A stretch of 64,000 bases of DNA from Ptiloglossa arizonensis (GCF_051014685.1 NC_135056.1:2294001-2358000); one strand, 5' to 3'. Shown: positions 24,801 to 37,205, numbered from the stretch's first letter. The notes: generated by a model not told the origin, from the sequence alone. Program-made: numbers and translations.

Positions 24801-27800
24801 TTTTGCAATCTTTGTTTTTGTGATCTAATTGAGTACAATTTTGCATTGTAATTCTCCCGCAAGTAATGAAGCTATAAAAAATAATTATTTTATAAACCAC
24901 ACATTATAATAAGAAATTGTATGATAGTTATACCTTACTTCTACCATCTAGCAGTTGTTTGTATTTAGTAGCAACAGTTTCCTTTTTCATAGTTAAATTA
25001 AAACCTGTACTCATCTTCAAATTATATTCACCAATAGTTTTTTTCGTTTCTTCAAGCAAAGATGCATCTTCTATACGATTTTTAAATAAATTTGGTTTTC
25101 TAGAATATAGTGTTTGCCACTAAAAATATCATAATACCATATGATATACACTATTTACCATATAATTAGTTTTAATTATAAATTTTTTACTTCTTTTTGT
25201 CGTTGAATTAATTTTCTTTTCTTCTCTTTGTATTTTAGTAGCATCTGATTAATTTGTAATTTTAATACAGATGACAAATCACTATAATCAGCTAGAACAT
25301 CTTCTAAATATTGTATTTCTTCTTCTTGCAATTCTCCTTTCTCTTCTTTTATTTCTTCTTGTGCTATCCTACAATTGAACAACAATATGTATGCAAATTG
25401 TTCAAAAAATAATTAAATAGTATGTTTTAACAAAAAGAGGTTCATAATTATGTAAATGACAATATAAAAAAAACAAAATTATTTTTCCATAGGACATTAT
25501 TAAATTTTATTTTAATAGAATTCTACATTTCACTCAAAAAATATAATTTAAAATTATTAAATTCGATAATGATATATATGCACAAATTGTTCCATTTAAG
25601 TTAACACAATGAAATATGTCATAGACAAGTAATTAAAAAAAAAAGGTGGAATATATAATTCATGACTTTAAGAAGGTATTTAAATGGAATTATTAATTTT
25701 TTAATACATGAGCATTTTTAAAATCATTTCAAGGTCAACTTTTTTTTATTTAAACCTATTTGCTTTATTTCAAAATTTTATTCTACATGAGAAAATATAT
25801 TACTTTTATCTGAAACATTTTTTTGTGAAACCTCTATTTTTTAAGATATTTGGAAGAACATCTATAAAATGATTATCTACTAGAATCCAAGAAGTTTCAG
25901 TATTACTCTTCATATAATGTTTATATTTTGTATCTGTTTTAATTTTGTGGAAGCCTATTCATTTGTATGTAAATACACTTACTGATAGTTTATATTTGAT
26001 CAAAAGTAGAAATAGTTAGCAGATATATTATTACCCACATTTCTGCAGTAATTAATTTATTGTGACTCAAATAGGAAATACTTTACAGTTACAGAAAAAA
26101 ATTGAAATGATTTTTATTTATTGTGAATCAAGACAAAATATTAATAAAACTGTTAATTTGTATGCTTTACAGTATTCTAGAAGATATTTATTACATGGTT
26201 CATTTTGTTATGTTGTTAAACAGTCTTCTCAAGATGGTAGTGTATAAATGAAAAGATGCATATGATGAAAAATAGATACATATAAAAGTAATAAAGTTTG
26301 TGTGTTAGTTGCAGTGACTGACAATACAATTGAGTATTCATTTAATTTCTTACAGTTCTAAAATATTTCAAGTGAGTGTTTAGCGAATTTTAAAACATTA
26401 TAAGTTCTACTCATACAAAGTGTCTCTATACCAAAAACTACATGGAAATGATTTTCGTAATCGAATAACATTTCGTGAATGGACTTGAAATCAAATACAA
26501 GTCAATGAGGATTTTTTCTCCAATTCCCTGACTGATGAGATCACGTGATCAAACTTTTTTCTACTTTTGAACTTTTTTTCTACTCCACAGATTATTTCTT
26601 ATGGAATTATCTTGAAGAAAAGGAACATCACGATCCACCTATCACTCCAAAAAATATGAAAGTTTGAGAGAAGAGAAATTTGATTATCTTATTAAACTTT
26701 ATATATATATTAAATGCGCGCATTAGCAAGTGTTTGGAAGCTGAAAATCATCATTTTGAACATTTGTTACAATGTAATAATGTCTTAATGTAATAAATAT
26801 AAAAAGTGAATGTAATACTGTAACAATTTTACAGGTGTTCCTTTAAATACCTTAACAATAGCAGTTTTACAAAAAAATGTTTCGAATAACTGTAATGTAT
26901 ATTCTTAAGAAAAATAGGATTCCAAAATAAAAAATGTAGGTTAAAAATGCCATTGAAACCCCTCTTAAAATCATAAAAGACATGTTTTATCTCTTTTTTT
27001 TAATTAATCGTCTATAGATATTTTGTTATATCAACTTAAATGGTAAACTTATACAGTCTATATAAAGGAAAAATATATATACCTGCTTGTTTTTTGTTGT
27101 TCTTCAACATGTTTCATTGTTACTATGTGTTTTGAAATATTATCAATATTCAGTTTTAATTCTCTTAATGAATACACTGCTTTATCCTCATTTCTATTTT
27201 TAAATTTTGTATGTTAATAAAAATAATTTTACAAATTAAAATAAAATAGTGCTTACAATATACTGCAAACTGCAAAAGGTAAGTGTGTAACAGGTGTAAT
27301 GAAATGATTCATAAGCTTCTCCAATTCTAGTTTACTTTTCTGCTCTTGGAATTCTAACTTCTTTTGTGTTGAAGCTATTTGTGCCTTTAAGTGCTGATCC
27401 AAGTGTTCTACAATTCTGGAATCTAATTCAAATTGTTGTATCTGCTGCGATGGCAAAAGACTTTTATTTCTAATTTTGTAAAGAAAAATAAATTGTTATA
27501 AGGCAATAATTATCTTTATGTACTTAACAAAAATAAATGTTGTACCTATTAGTAATTTTGACATAATCTTCTATTAAACCACGTATAATTTGCAAAATTT
27601 CTTTTTTTTTCTTGTTTGCATCTGAAATAATTCGATTTTGTTCCATTTGAGTGATTACTTCTTCCAAACTTGGATAATTAGCATCCTCAATGTCTTCAAT
27701 ATTTTTGGGCTATATTATAAAAATAATTCCAGACATTAAACTTTAATCGATTGGCTTAAAAATACTAACTGAGAAATTAGCTTACTAGAGGTAAAGAATC

Positions 27801-30800
27801 CTGCACTTTTGGTATTTCTACATCCTCGTTAGGTGTATCATCGTTAATTTTAAAAGAAAATAGATTTCCATCATAACCACATGTCAGTAACATTTCCCTA
27901 TTGTAACTCAATAACATTTTAGATATACATCCATTATAATAATCATGTATAGGAAGAATCCAAAAATCTGAGAAATCTAATGAGTCTTCTTCCGTTATTT
28001 TACAAACATAAAGTTCTCCATATTGTGTTCCCAAAAATAAATATTTGTTTTTGCTTTAAGAAAAATAGCATTTTTTAAAAATAATTTTAAATAATTTAGT
28101 ACTTAAAATAATTCTTTTTAAAATAATTTGATATTTCATACTAAAAAAGACATTTGTGAATCTCTGTATCCTCTGCAGCTTTAATTATTCTACTCCTAAC
28201 TGGTTTATTGTTTTTTATTCTTCCAGACAGTGGACGTGGATATTCATAAACATATCCTGCATCAAAACCAGACATAAGTAGCCATATATTTCCATTTCTA
28301 CCATATTGTGCTACTAAAACTTTATTTGGAACTTCTGGAATGTAAATTTCTGGGAGAATGATATCCTTGTTATTAATTTCCACTAAAAGAAAAAATTAAA
28401 TTAGAATAATCAATTTAAAGTTCAAAATAAGCTGCTTGAATAAAATTAAACATATGTTATTACTAAGAAATGCTTCTTCATCAATTACAACATGAGGATT
28501 TTCTGCTATCAATTCTTCCATTTGTTTCTTTTTTTCTTTGAGTCTATTCTCTTTTTCTTTTTCATACTTATTTCTCACAATTTCCCTTTGTATTGACGAT
28601 TTTATTGATTCAAACTTAAATGCTGCAGAATTACACTTGACAAGCTCGTAAGACGTAATTGTATATGATTGAACTGATGTAGGTAATTCTATTTCTACAC
28701 AGTCTCCTTTTGAACATCCAATTAGTAAAGTTGCCTTCTATCCAAAATAAATTAAATAATTGTCTTTACTATATTTCACTGACTTAAAGTAACAAGGCTG
28801 ATATTTACTTCTTTTGGATTCCATGTCATACAAGTAACAGATGAAGGAATTTTTATATACCCAATCGGTATAAGTTCAGGATAAGTATTAGTAGAGTGAA
28901 TACTAAATGTAAAAATTGTAGCATCTTCGCTACCTGTTACAAGTAAACTAAATAAAAATTGTCTTTATTAGAAAAATATAATTATCTTTAAATTTATATG
29001 AAACATACCTACAAGAAACATTAATACACATTACGGAAATTGACATTGAATGTGGTTTTAAAACTTGAATCAATCTTGTATAATCTCTTTTTATATTATT
29101 TTCTATGTTGGCTGTTTTTATTGCTATTGTTACCATTCGAATAATGCCACTTTCAAAAGCACATACCAGTGTTGAGCCTGTTTCTTCAATCTAAACATCT
29201 TTGTGATATTATGTCTTTTTAACAACTTAAGAACAATAAAGAAATATTATTTACCTTGGGTGGAAACCAAATCACTTGAGTTCCAATGTCATGAAATATG
29301 TGCACAACATTTAGTTTCTTTTCAATATAATTGTAAATGTGCAATTGGCCACTTTGATCAAGTGTAGCTACAAAAGGTCCCCATACAGCTATATCCATAT
29401 CAACTATGGCACCAGCATGGCATGTAAAAATTTTTTGTTGTTGCTGTTGTCTATTATTGGTGCAAAGATCAAGTAACCACAATCCTCCATTTCCATCCTA
29501 TCACATATTTTATTAAATAATAATGTTACATTTTTATAATGTGATATATTTACCTGAGCATACCAAATTGTTTTTTCTGGATCATTTGGCTCTTGTTTCT
29601 GAATACTCATAAGCATTGCACTTCTTTTTGAATACTCTTTTCCCTCCGTAATGTGAAATTCATAAATTGGTTGTATTTCAAGTAATTGCTTTTCACTAGG
29701 AAGATCAGCATCATCAATAGTCTCATAAAACCAAAATCGTATCCACCCATCTAAACCTATCATATTAAATATTGTAATTTTCAATCCTTCCTTTGCTGCT
29801 AATCATATACATTACACCATTACCAACTGATATAAGTTCTCCATTTATGAATTCAAATTGAGTAATACAACCAATGTGTGCTGCTTGTTTATTTTTACTA
29901 CATGCTTCAAGTTTAATTATACTTTCATCCCATAAAAGTATGTTACCCCATTCACATCCTGAAATTACCTAAAGTATAAACATGTATAAGGACAAAATTT
30001 TGACTTCCAAAAAGTAGCTGTCTTGTTTTCTTGATTTCTTACTGTTTCATTTGGCATTGGATGAATTGCTATAATATCAGAGATCTCTGTATTTCCAAAT
30101 TTACCAATTTCACCTTTAAGTTTTAAGCCAGTGAAAGTCTTAGATACTTTCCAAAATTTAATATGTTGTGATCCACAAGATGTTAATTGCCCAGGAATAT
30201 ATTTAGAAAAAGTTACATTATATACATCTTGAACATGAGATTTACATTGTAAAATAATGTTTGATTTTTTCCAATTCCAAAGAGAAATATAATAATCGGG
30301 TTCACCACCTTGTGAAGTCAATAGCAAACCATCAGGGCTGTAAATAAAAAATTTTGTCTTAACAGTACAAAGGTTTTATAATTATGTATTATAAATTCAT
30401 TTACCTGTAAGTTAAATGAAAATAACGTTTAGTTGTCCCTCCTTTTAAAATAGTTACAATTTCCATGGAAGGCCAATTATAAATAGTTATTAAGGGGTCT
30501 ATTCCATTTTCACCAACAGCTATATGTTCAATGATAGGATTTTTCTGTAATGAAATTATAAAGTTATCATTCTTACATGAAATTTGTTAATGGCATAAAT
30601 TTATTAATGTTAATTTTAGAAAACTTACACATATGTGACCAATACCACCACCCATAGAGCCTCTTCTAAACCAAATTTTATTTTCTACTACATTGTAAAA
30701 GTGAATTAAATTACCAGAAGCAAAGACAATGGTATTCATATCAGCTATACAAAGATTAAAATATCTTTGACAATTATATGCATATGAATGACTGTTAAAT

Positions 30801-31111
30801 ATTAAGAATTTATATGAAATAAAATATAAATAAGAAAATCTAAAGGGGAATAATTAATTTTTTCATTAAGGATACAAAAATTCTAAAATATTTTTAGGTA
30901 CACTCCCATTTTTTGATTTCCTAGCTATAGATGAATATTCTTCGATTCTTCCTAAATCTAATTTATGCTCTTCATTTACTTCAACAAATTCTTTTTCTTC
31001 TTTATTTTCATATTCATATAATTCCAAATCATTTTGCGAAACTAATTTAGTATTTTTACTTCTTTTCGAATCATGACCATTTTTAAATTCAACTTTACCA
31101 CCGTCAGCCAT
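21875..31111 (-). CDS. CFAP44: Cilia- and flagella-associated protein 44 (WD40 / coiled coil)
   Basis: Axonemal protein of the tether complex linking the inner-arm dynein f head to the doublet in motile cilia. 25 exons, transcribed order: 31111-30876, 30791-30629, 30544-30405, 30337-30043, 29968-29818, 29756-29554, 29497-29255, 29190-29009, 28947-28809, 28737-28464, 28382-28142, 28053-27786, 27709-27546, 27469-27257, 27193-27083, 25368-25191, 25119-24934, 24871-24674, 24600-24064, 23994-23823, 23715-23417, 22813-22617, 22560-22343, 22261-22119, 22042-21875. The sum is 5319 bases, 1772 residues (human about 1850). The first half holds WD40 repeats with family blocks (SLWNWKKSNIILQCKSHVQD; FTGLKLKGEIGKFG; KTIWYAQ). 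The second half, from about residue 846, is coiled coil, including CPLGCDKQLY. The start at MADGG has an AAAATGG context; an in-frame ATG 26 codons upstream also exists. Two introns carry transposons without harming the frame. In insects expression is expected in sperm and chordotonal neurons. Confidence 0.92.
22861..23400. mobile_element. MITE-like Tc1/mariner element in a CFAP44 intron
   Basis: The left end (TACAAGGTGTATGG...GTCTGAAACTTTAAGAA) and the reverse complement of the right end (TACAGGATATTTG...GTGTCCAAAACTTTAAGAA) are imperfect terminal inverted repeats of about 38 bases. The 540-base interior has no transposase. The right end lies about 17 bases from the exon 23715-23417. Confidence 0.65.
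25590..27045 (+). mobile_element. Mariner-family element (DUF4817 type) in a CFAP44 intron
   Basis: The ends are inverted repeats of about 38 bases around CCATTTAAGTT (25592-25602) and AACTTAAATGG (27033-27043). Inside, a plus frame at 26062-26247 reads KKIEMIFIYCESRQNINKTV then NLYALQYSRRY, the N-terminal helix-turn-helix found in insect mariner proteins (family ADM.L.YGE...ARR.Y). The remaining interior is decayed. It accounts for most of the only large CFAP44 intron (27082-25369). Confidence 0.75.
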
Positions 31112-31398
31112 TTTGTTTTCATGGATCAATTCGCAAGTGTCAACGCAACTATGAAAATATAAAAGCTGGAGTACAAATGTGCTTTTCAATCATTTCAATC
31201 GATTTATATGACTTTTTGTAAGTAGTTATTGAAATACACAGATTTTCTCACGAAGTTTCTAGATTTTTGATTGATTTAATTTATGCATTTTGCTAACTCA
31301 GAAGCGGCAATAAACTCAATTTTATGTTTTATTCTTGTTGATCAGCGGCTGTCAAGTGCACTAATACCAATATCGGTTGACATTAAGTCAATATAACC
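31112..31398. promoter_or_regulatory. Shared head-to-head promoter of CFAP44 and AP-2 sigma
   Basis: Only 287 bases separate the two start codons, so both 5' UTRs and both promoters must fit here unless upstream exons exist. No clear TATA box is visible, consistent with a housekeeping promoter for the adaptor gene. This is inference from spacing. Confidence 0.6.
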
Positions 31399-32144
31399 AT
31401 GGCAAGTAATTAATGAAATATCATTAAATATATTTGTTTTTATTATTTGTTGTAATAATGAAGTTTAAGAATACTTTTAAAAAAATAATACTAAATGTTA
31501 TATAATATTAAGTATTATTTATTAATAATATTTATGAATTACATACAAGATAAATTTTCATAAAAATTCTAACATGGCTCATGACTTGATGTACAGATTC
31601 GCTTCATTCTCATTCAAAATAGAGCTGGAAAAACCAGATTAGCAAAGTGGTATATGAATTTTGATGATGACGAAAAACAGAAATTAATAGAGGAGGTTCA
31701 TGCAGTGGTGACTGTGCGAGATGCTAAACATACTAACTTTGTTGAGGTAAAGCTTCATATATTAATTTTGATAATATGAGAAATCTAATCTTTCATGTTT
31801 TAGTTTCGTAACTTCAAAATTGTATATAGAAGATATGCTGGTTTATATTTTTGCATTTGTGTTGATGTCAATGATAATAATTTGTGTTACCTAGAAGCAA
31901 TACATAATTTTGTTGAAGTATTAAATGAATATTTCCATAACGTGTGTGAGTTGGACCTGGTGTTTAATTTTTATAAGGTAATTTTTAACTTTTAATTATG
32001 TATCGAAACAAAACACATTTTTAAAATAAAAATCTTCCACAGGTATATACAGTTGTAGATGAAATGTTTTTGGCAGGTGAAATAAGGGAGACAAGTCAAG
32101 CAAAAGTATTGAAACAACTTCTGATGTTAAATTCGTTAGAATAA
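31399..32144 (+). CDS. AP-2sigma: AP-2 complex sigma subunit
   Basis: Small subunit of the AP-2 clathrin adaptor, which acts at the plasma membrane and helps bind acidic dileucine cargo signals. Exons: 31399-31401 (the ATG alone), 31597-31746, 31804-31977, 32043-32144, giving 142 residues, the family's usual length. The protein begins [20 protein letters not shown] and continues with the conserved blocks [26 protein letters not shown] and [19 protein letters not shown]. The first intron begins GCAAGT directly after the ATG, a GC-AG intron; a GT alternative four bases downstream would break the frame. Residue 129 is Ala (ETSQAKV) where most family members I know have Thr. A poly(A) signal AATAAA lies near 32203. 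Confidence 0.95.
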
Positions 32145-33460
32145 AATTATTCAACATTATCTCTTTATATTAATCAAATACATTGTATTATGAAGATGTA
32201 AAAAATAAATTACATTATGAATAACAAATCTTGTCACTTGATTGTATAGCCTTAATTTTACTTGTATCTTAGTAAACTAATTCTTGAAATTTTTAAATCT
32301 ATTTTATACAATTAAACATAGTGATGCAGATAGATAACCAGTTATAAGAAATAATACAATATTACAAGATTTAAAAATTAATAATTTTTCTAAACTCTAA
32401 AGTATTTGGATCGTAGATATTTTAGGTGTTTTATATGTTGAATGTTATTATCTAAATTATCATTCTACTTGTATTAGTAAAAGTTTGATAATTGATTAAA
32501 CCAATATTAGATGCAATGTTCAGCTACTATGTAGTTTAACCACTTGATGACAGTAAATGAATAACAAAAATTTTATTGTGGCGCACTAGTCAAAGAAGTC
32601 AGTTTCATATTCTTCAATAAAATATACAGAGTGTGATACATTTTTATACATATTTACTTTCTACACTGATTATTATTTAATGTTTACAATTATTTAAATT
32701 TGTATAGAGAAATTACACATATACAATTGGTTGAAGTATTTTCCACAGGATACACCTGAATTATAGATGAATTATTCTTTGCAAATTTAATTTATTTTCT
32801 TTTTAAAATAAACATACATATACATATCTCTACTAATCAAAGTCATGACTAAGACTAACTAAACAATTAACTACTAGGAAGGTTTTTGAAGCCGTTCGGT
32901 GTTATTGTAACTAAAGTAAAATGTAATACGTATCATTATGTAAGCTATAAATGATTATATTCTGAAGTTTATGAAATATATAGTCTTTGTTACAATATTG
33001 TTGTTTATTTTGAGACAAAGACAGAACAATTAGCTACTTGTATGGATCTATTGGGTCCTGACATATTTTTTACTGAGGGTAGCAATATGTAAAAAATTCA
33101 AGATGTGTACCAGATATGTAATCAGGCATCAAAGGGTTATAGACTATATGGAGAAAACAATATTTATATGACTTGCTCAGATCTGTCAACAACAAACATG
33201 ACATCTGAATGTTACAAAGTGGACACAATATGCATGAAATTCATTGATATATACCACCATAATGAAATTCTTTAGAAACCAACACATAACTCGTTTTATA
33301 ATAATTTAAAATATTTCTGCAATATTTTTATACATAATTTATATTCCTACCCTATATACAGTTGTTCAAAGTAGGATTAGTGCTAGGGTGCACTATCTGG
33401 TTCAATGTTTAGGCGAGGTTTGTGTTAAACTTGAACGAGTATGGCACGAATAAATCGCTG
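32145..33460. other. AT-rich intergenic stretch downstream of AP-2 sigma
   Basis: 3' UTR of AP-2 sigma, then sequence with no coding similarity. No repeat recognised. Confidence 0.45.
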
Positions 33461-33469
33461 TTTGTTTCA

Positions 33470-34790
33470 CAGGAATCCTAATCATCGACTAACCCTAACC
33501 GAAACCCAGTTAACCAAGGCGGATTATAATAACCCACGGTTATACATTCTTGTATAACCTGGTTATTACAAAATAGTTACAGTACCTGATTATTGAATAG
33601 ATATAGAAATTGAAATTGTAACTACAATTCTGTGTTTTGTAACATTGATTGTAATCCAATCAACCGGTTCTTGAATAACTTCAATCAATCGATTGCAGTT
33701 ATTAAATAAAAAACTAAGAATTACTAAATCTACTAACTTTTTTACTTTAATAAAATAAAACCATATCATGTGTACTAATTATGAATGTCGTTTCATCAAA
33801 TTGCATTAAACTATTTCGTAAATTGTCACGCCGACCATCACGTCAGCATGTTAGAACATGGAATATTTTAGATTGTAATTGTTTTAGAGGGAAATCGTTT
33901 TTTGTTTCTAAATCTTCAACATGCAGCATGTTCGGATATTTTATTCAATCGTCAGTTGTATTAGTTAATACGATATTATTGGTTAATATTTTAATAATTT
34001 CATTTCACATTTCCTTTTTGTTCTTATATTATTTTTTTATTATGTACTGCATTATATATTGTTTTGCGTTTTGTGTTTTAGTATATTTCTTATATACACA
34101 TGAACAATGGAATATCCCGTTCAACAGTACTTTTCATCCAATATAAACGAAGACAAATCTACATGTCGCGTACACGGATGCAAAATAAGATTAACCGTAA
34201 GTTATTTTTTATTTATAAATTTTGAGTTATTATTTTATCAAATAATAAATAAACATATACCATATTGTTAATTTAACGCGGTACCTTTAATATCATCATC
34301 CTAACAAATACACACTGATTATTGTGCAAAAAGAAAATCGGAAGAGAAGTAGATTACAGAAGTCATTCGCATCAACATCAAATTCAAATAGCAATGTCCG
34401 GACAGTATCTTATAAATGCAAGTGTCGAGCTAATAACAAAAATTGACCACTTTCCATTCTTGCTGATTAATGATATGATAATCAATTTTCTTAGTATTAA
34501 GTTGGACTAGATTTTCTTTGCCCTCGAGCTGACATTGATGCTGTAATTTTGAACGCCTTCGCTGCCCGAAACAATCATTGTTTAAAACTTCGGTAAATTA
34601 AACCGTATCTTCTAATATTTTGTATTCTTATACTTTGTTAATCCTGTAGGTGTATTAATCCGCTATAAGAACGGATTAACCGGGTTAACCAAACTTCTAT
34701 GCCTCGGTGACGCAGGTTATTCTCAAAAATTGAGAGCAGAACCGGGTTAGGATTCCGGTTAGAATACCTGGTCCACCGCCTTTATCCGGG
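33470..34790 (+). mobile_element. Relic of a BED-finger hAT-like DNA transposon
   Basis: At 34107 a frame begins MEYPVQQYFSSN and runs through STCRVHGCKIRLT to a splice donor, resembling the start of a BED-type zinc finger. At about 34370-34520 a second frame reads QIAMSGQYLINASVELITKI then FPFLLINDMI, like the block after the BED finger in hAT-type transposases (acvElit...pF.llnd). Both flanks are rich in GGTTAACC-like motifs and GGAATCCTAA occurs in inverted orientation near 33474 and 34753, so these may be eroded ends. Family and boundaries are uncertain. Confidence 0.4.
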
Positions 34791-34829
34791 AATGGTTCAC
34801 TCGGTAATTTTGTACAGAGTCCCTGTATG

Positions 34830-34978
34830 TGCGGGCAACGTGACCGATCGCTTGGCAACGGATTGTCGAGGCTGTCCGACTATTCTTAATGAGTGGATGG
34901 ACAGAGGTTTCGGCAGCCTTATTTACCGGCTAGTATAAGTGCTGTCTAGGCACGGATGTTTCGGTCGGTACATGCACC
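34830..34978 (+). mobile_element. R1-type LINE 3' UTR fragment
   Basis: Aligns by eye with 895-1000: GACTATTCTTAATG, GGATGGACAGAGGTTTCGG, CAGCCTTATTTACC and AAGTGCTGTCTAGG correspond block by block. It breaks off before the conserved hairpin and poly(A), so it is truncated at both ends. Confidence 0.65.
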
Positions 34979-35259
34979 GTATTAGGGAAGAAACAACGGA
35001 GCGTTGCTGTCGAGTTTACGTCGAGCGATTCCCTTGATGAAGATCCACTGATAGCAGCCACTTCACCATGACCTGGCCGTGGCAGAAGGTCAGGTTGCCC
35101 GGTTTGAAGGAGGTGAACTAGCTCGAGCGCTTGGTCGCGCACATTTGCGACATAGCAATGAGAATTTCCACGCCGGGCTGTGTATTGATAGTCGGAGGAG
35201 ATCGCGGACCTGAAGGGGTGTGCGTTTGGATCCGCAACCAGTACACCCGCACGTGACAT
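34930..35259 (-). CDS. Doubtful open frame downstream of a heat-shock-type promoter
   Basis: 109 codons from the first in-frame ATG (MSRAGVLVADPNAHPFR). The frame stays open upstream to about 35379 and would encode a hydrophobic stretch (VLVFAFVCLILNG, signal-peptide-like), but it starts at GTG (35343) and has no in-frame ATG before the stop. The first AUG of a transcript from the upstream TATA would be in another frame and give only 14 codons. The last 15-16 codons lie in LINE-derived sequence. I recognise no protein family. It may be a decayed gene, an exon of a spliced gene, or chance. Confidence 0.2.
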   Translation of the reverse strand: MSRAGVLVADPNAHPFRSAISSDYQYTARRGNSHCYVANVRDQALELVHLLQTGQPDLLPRPGHGEVAAISGSSSRESLDVNSTATLRCFFPNTVHVPTETSVPRQHLY

Positions 35260-35344
35260 CGTATTGTCGCGGGTGTACCGAATTGATGTACCGTTGAGAA
35301 TCAAACAAACAAAGGCAAAGACCAGTACGCTGTTTTTACCCACA

Positions 35345-35440
35345 TTCCGGAACGTTCGGCGGCTCGTGGTCGCTTCTTATACAAACGACCCTGTGAAGGA
35401 AAGTTTTTTTATTACCGTTTACCGAACTTTCTAGAAATTC
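35345..35440 (-). promoter_or_regulatory. TATA box with two perfect heat-shock elements
   Basis: Reading the minus strand, GAACTTTCTAGAA (complement of 35424-35436) is a three-unit heat-shock element, with a further TTC one base out of register at 35438-35440. TATAAG follows (35376-35382), and a second perfect three-unit element, GAACGTTCCGGAA, at 35345-35357 lies where the start of transcription would be. Spacing and TATA orientation point to a minus-strand transcript. Confidence 0.5.
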
Positions 35441-37205
35441 AAAATATCCGCTTTAATTCGAAACTGACGTGTTTAGTGATCCACACTCATCTTCATACCT
35501 ATGTACCGTACGTGACAGGCTTGATGATATTTGAAAGGAATTTGAACGGAGTGAGAAGTGCACGCCTCGTCTCACACGCACTTTCCGACGTAGCGTTATG
35601 ATTGGCGATAGTATTCACACATATTAATAACAGTGCTGACAAAGAAAAGAAATGAGGTGTGTCGAGGCAAGTGAGACAGTGCAAAGCGGGAGGTGGATTT
35701 TAAAACATTGGCGTAGATTCGGTGTGAAATATTTCACATTTAAGTGGAATATTATTATTAATGCATTATAAAATTTCTTAATTTTTTAATACATGTATAA
35801 TAGTCGAAAATCAAACAAGTATTTATTAATTTTACAAAACTTTTTTGACAAGGAACAAATTATTTTGAATTAACATCTTAAGTTTAAAGACAATAATAGA
35901 ACAAATATGTAAAATATTTAACATGATATACAAATAATATAATATAATAGGACAAATTAAAACTGTAATTATTTCGTTTGTTTTACGACAATAACGCCGA
36001 AAAAGGCAGAACGTTGAATGTGAAAATAAAATTGCCTAAAGGACCTTGGTCTATATTCTTTCACAAATAAATCTTAGTATACCTTAGTCTTATAATCTTA
36101 CAATTGTAAAAAGGGTCAAAGCTATTGAGTTTGTTTTAAAAATTTAGGATCGTGTAAACTTTCTTGAGTCGCAAGCCTGGTTACGAAAAACCATCAGTCG
36201 TAATAATAGTCGCGTTATTCTGTGGTAGAAATGCAGCATTCGTTTAAAATTCGAAATATTTCATATGCATCACATAAAATTTGTCAATTTTGTTTGTTTG
36301 TAGTTTCATTTGAAATAAGTATTTTATTTGAAAGCACATAATAAGTAAAAAGCTTTTACTCGAACAAGTTATTTCTCAAATCAATTGTAATAACTTTAAC
36401 TTAAAATGTTTAAATAAGCTATATGAATTTTTGTGGAATATGAAAAACGTGTTTATTATAAATTATTTGTATTGTATTTACAATTAAAAGTTAATCTAAT
36501 GCGTTTTTTAACAAGGGTTCTAGAGATATTAAATTTTATGGTTATAATGATTTCATTTCTGCTCGGAAACCATCACTGACTATTGTCTTTTAGCTCCAAA
36601 AATTTGTATAGCTTTTTCGAAAATTAAGGTCAAGCAGCAATTATTGTTCAGATAAAAATTATTTATTTTACAATTTTTATAAATTTTCTGATTTTTACTA
36701 AAAACCAGCAAAAATACATTAATTTCTCAAGCTTCAGCGATCTATATTTTCTTTTAATCCTGTAATACAGCATTTGTTTAAAAATTAGTATAAGTATAAG
36801 ATAAATATTGGTATGACTGGAGGTGAATGAAAAGTGTTTGGGATAGAACAAATGGCGTTTAACGGATGTTTATAAGTTACAGTAGAATCTGGAACAGATC
36901 TGGAGTTTTAGGCTGGAGGTGACGAACTAGTACTAGTCGAAGAAAGGACTTTGTTACATGTGGACGACTAGTGATCAGAAAGTCGAGACGTGTGGATTGT
37001 AGAGTGGGAGTTTCATGCTTAAATATATTTTACATTATTATTATCATAAAAGAAGTGTATTGTCATTAACCTGCCTGAACGCCTAACATTCCTCCACAAT
37101 AGGAAAAACAAGTTAATTTAGGGAAAAGTTACTAAAATAAACTTTCACTAAATACATAAATAAGTAAATATAAATATAAAGAATATAATCATATAAGAAA
37201 CTGTA

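Noticed and set aside
31112..31189. Alternative upstream start for CFAP44 (26 extra residues)
   Set aside because: The downstream ATG has a better context and the extension looks like 5' UTR sequence; it would also shrink the shared promoter to about 210 bases. Not excluded.
33781..34146. 121-codon hydrophobic plus frame
   Set aside because: Lies in the hAT-like relic, has skewed AT-driven composition (Phe, Ile, Tyr), and has no similarity I recognise.
35259..35343. Signal-peptide-like extension of the minus-strand frame below the heat-shock elements
   Set aside because: Its apparent first codon is GTG and no in-frame ATG precedes it, so I do not call a secreted protein; only the promoter signature is kept.
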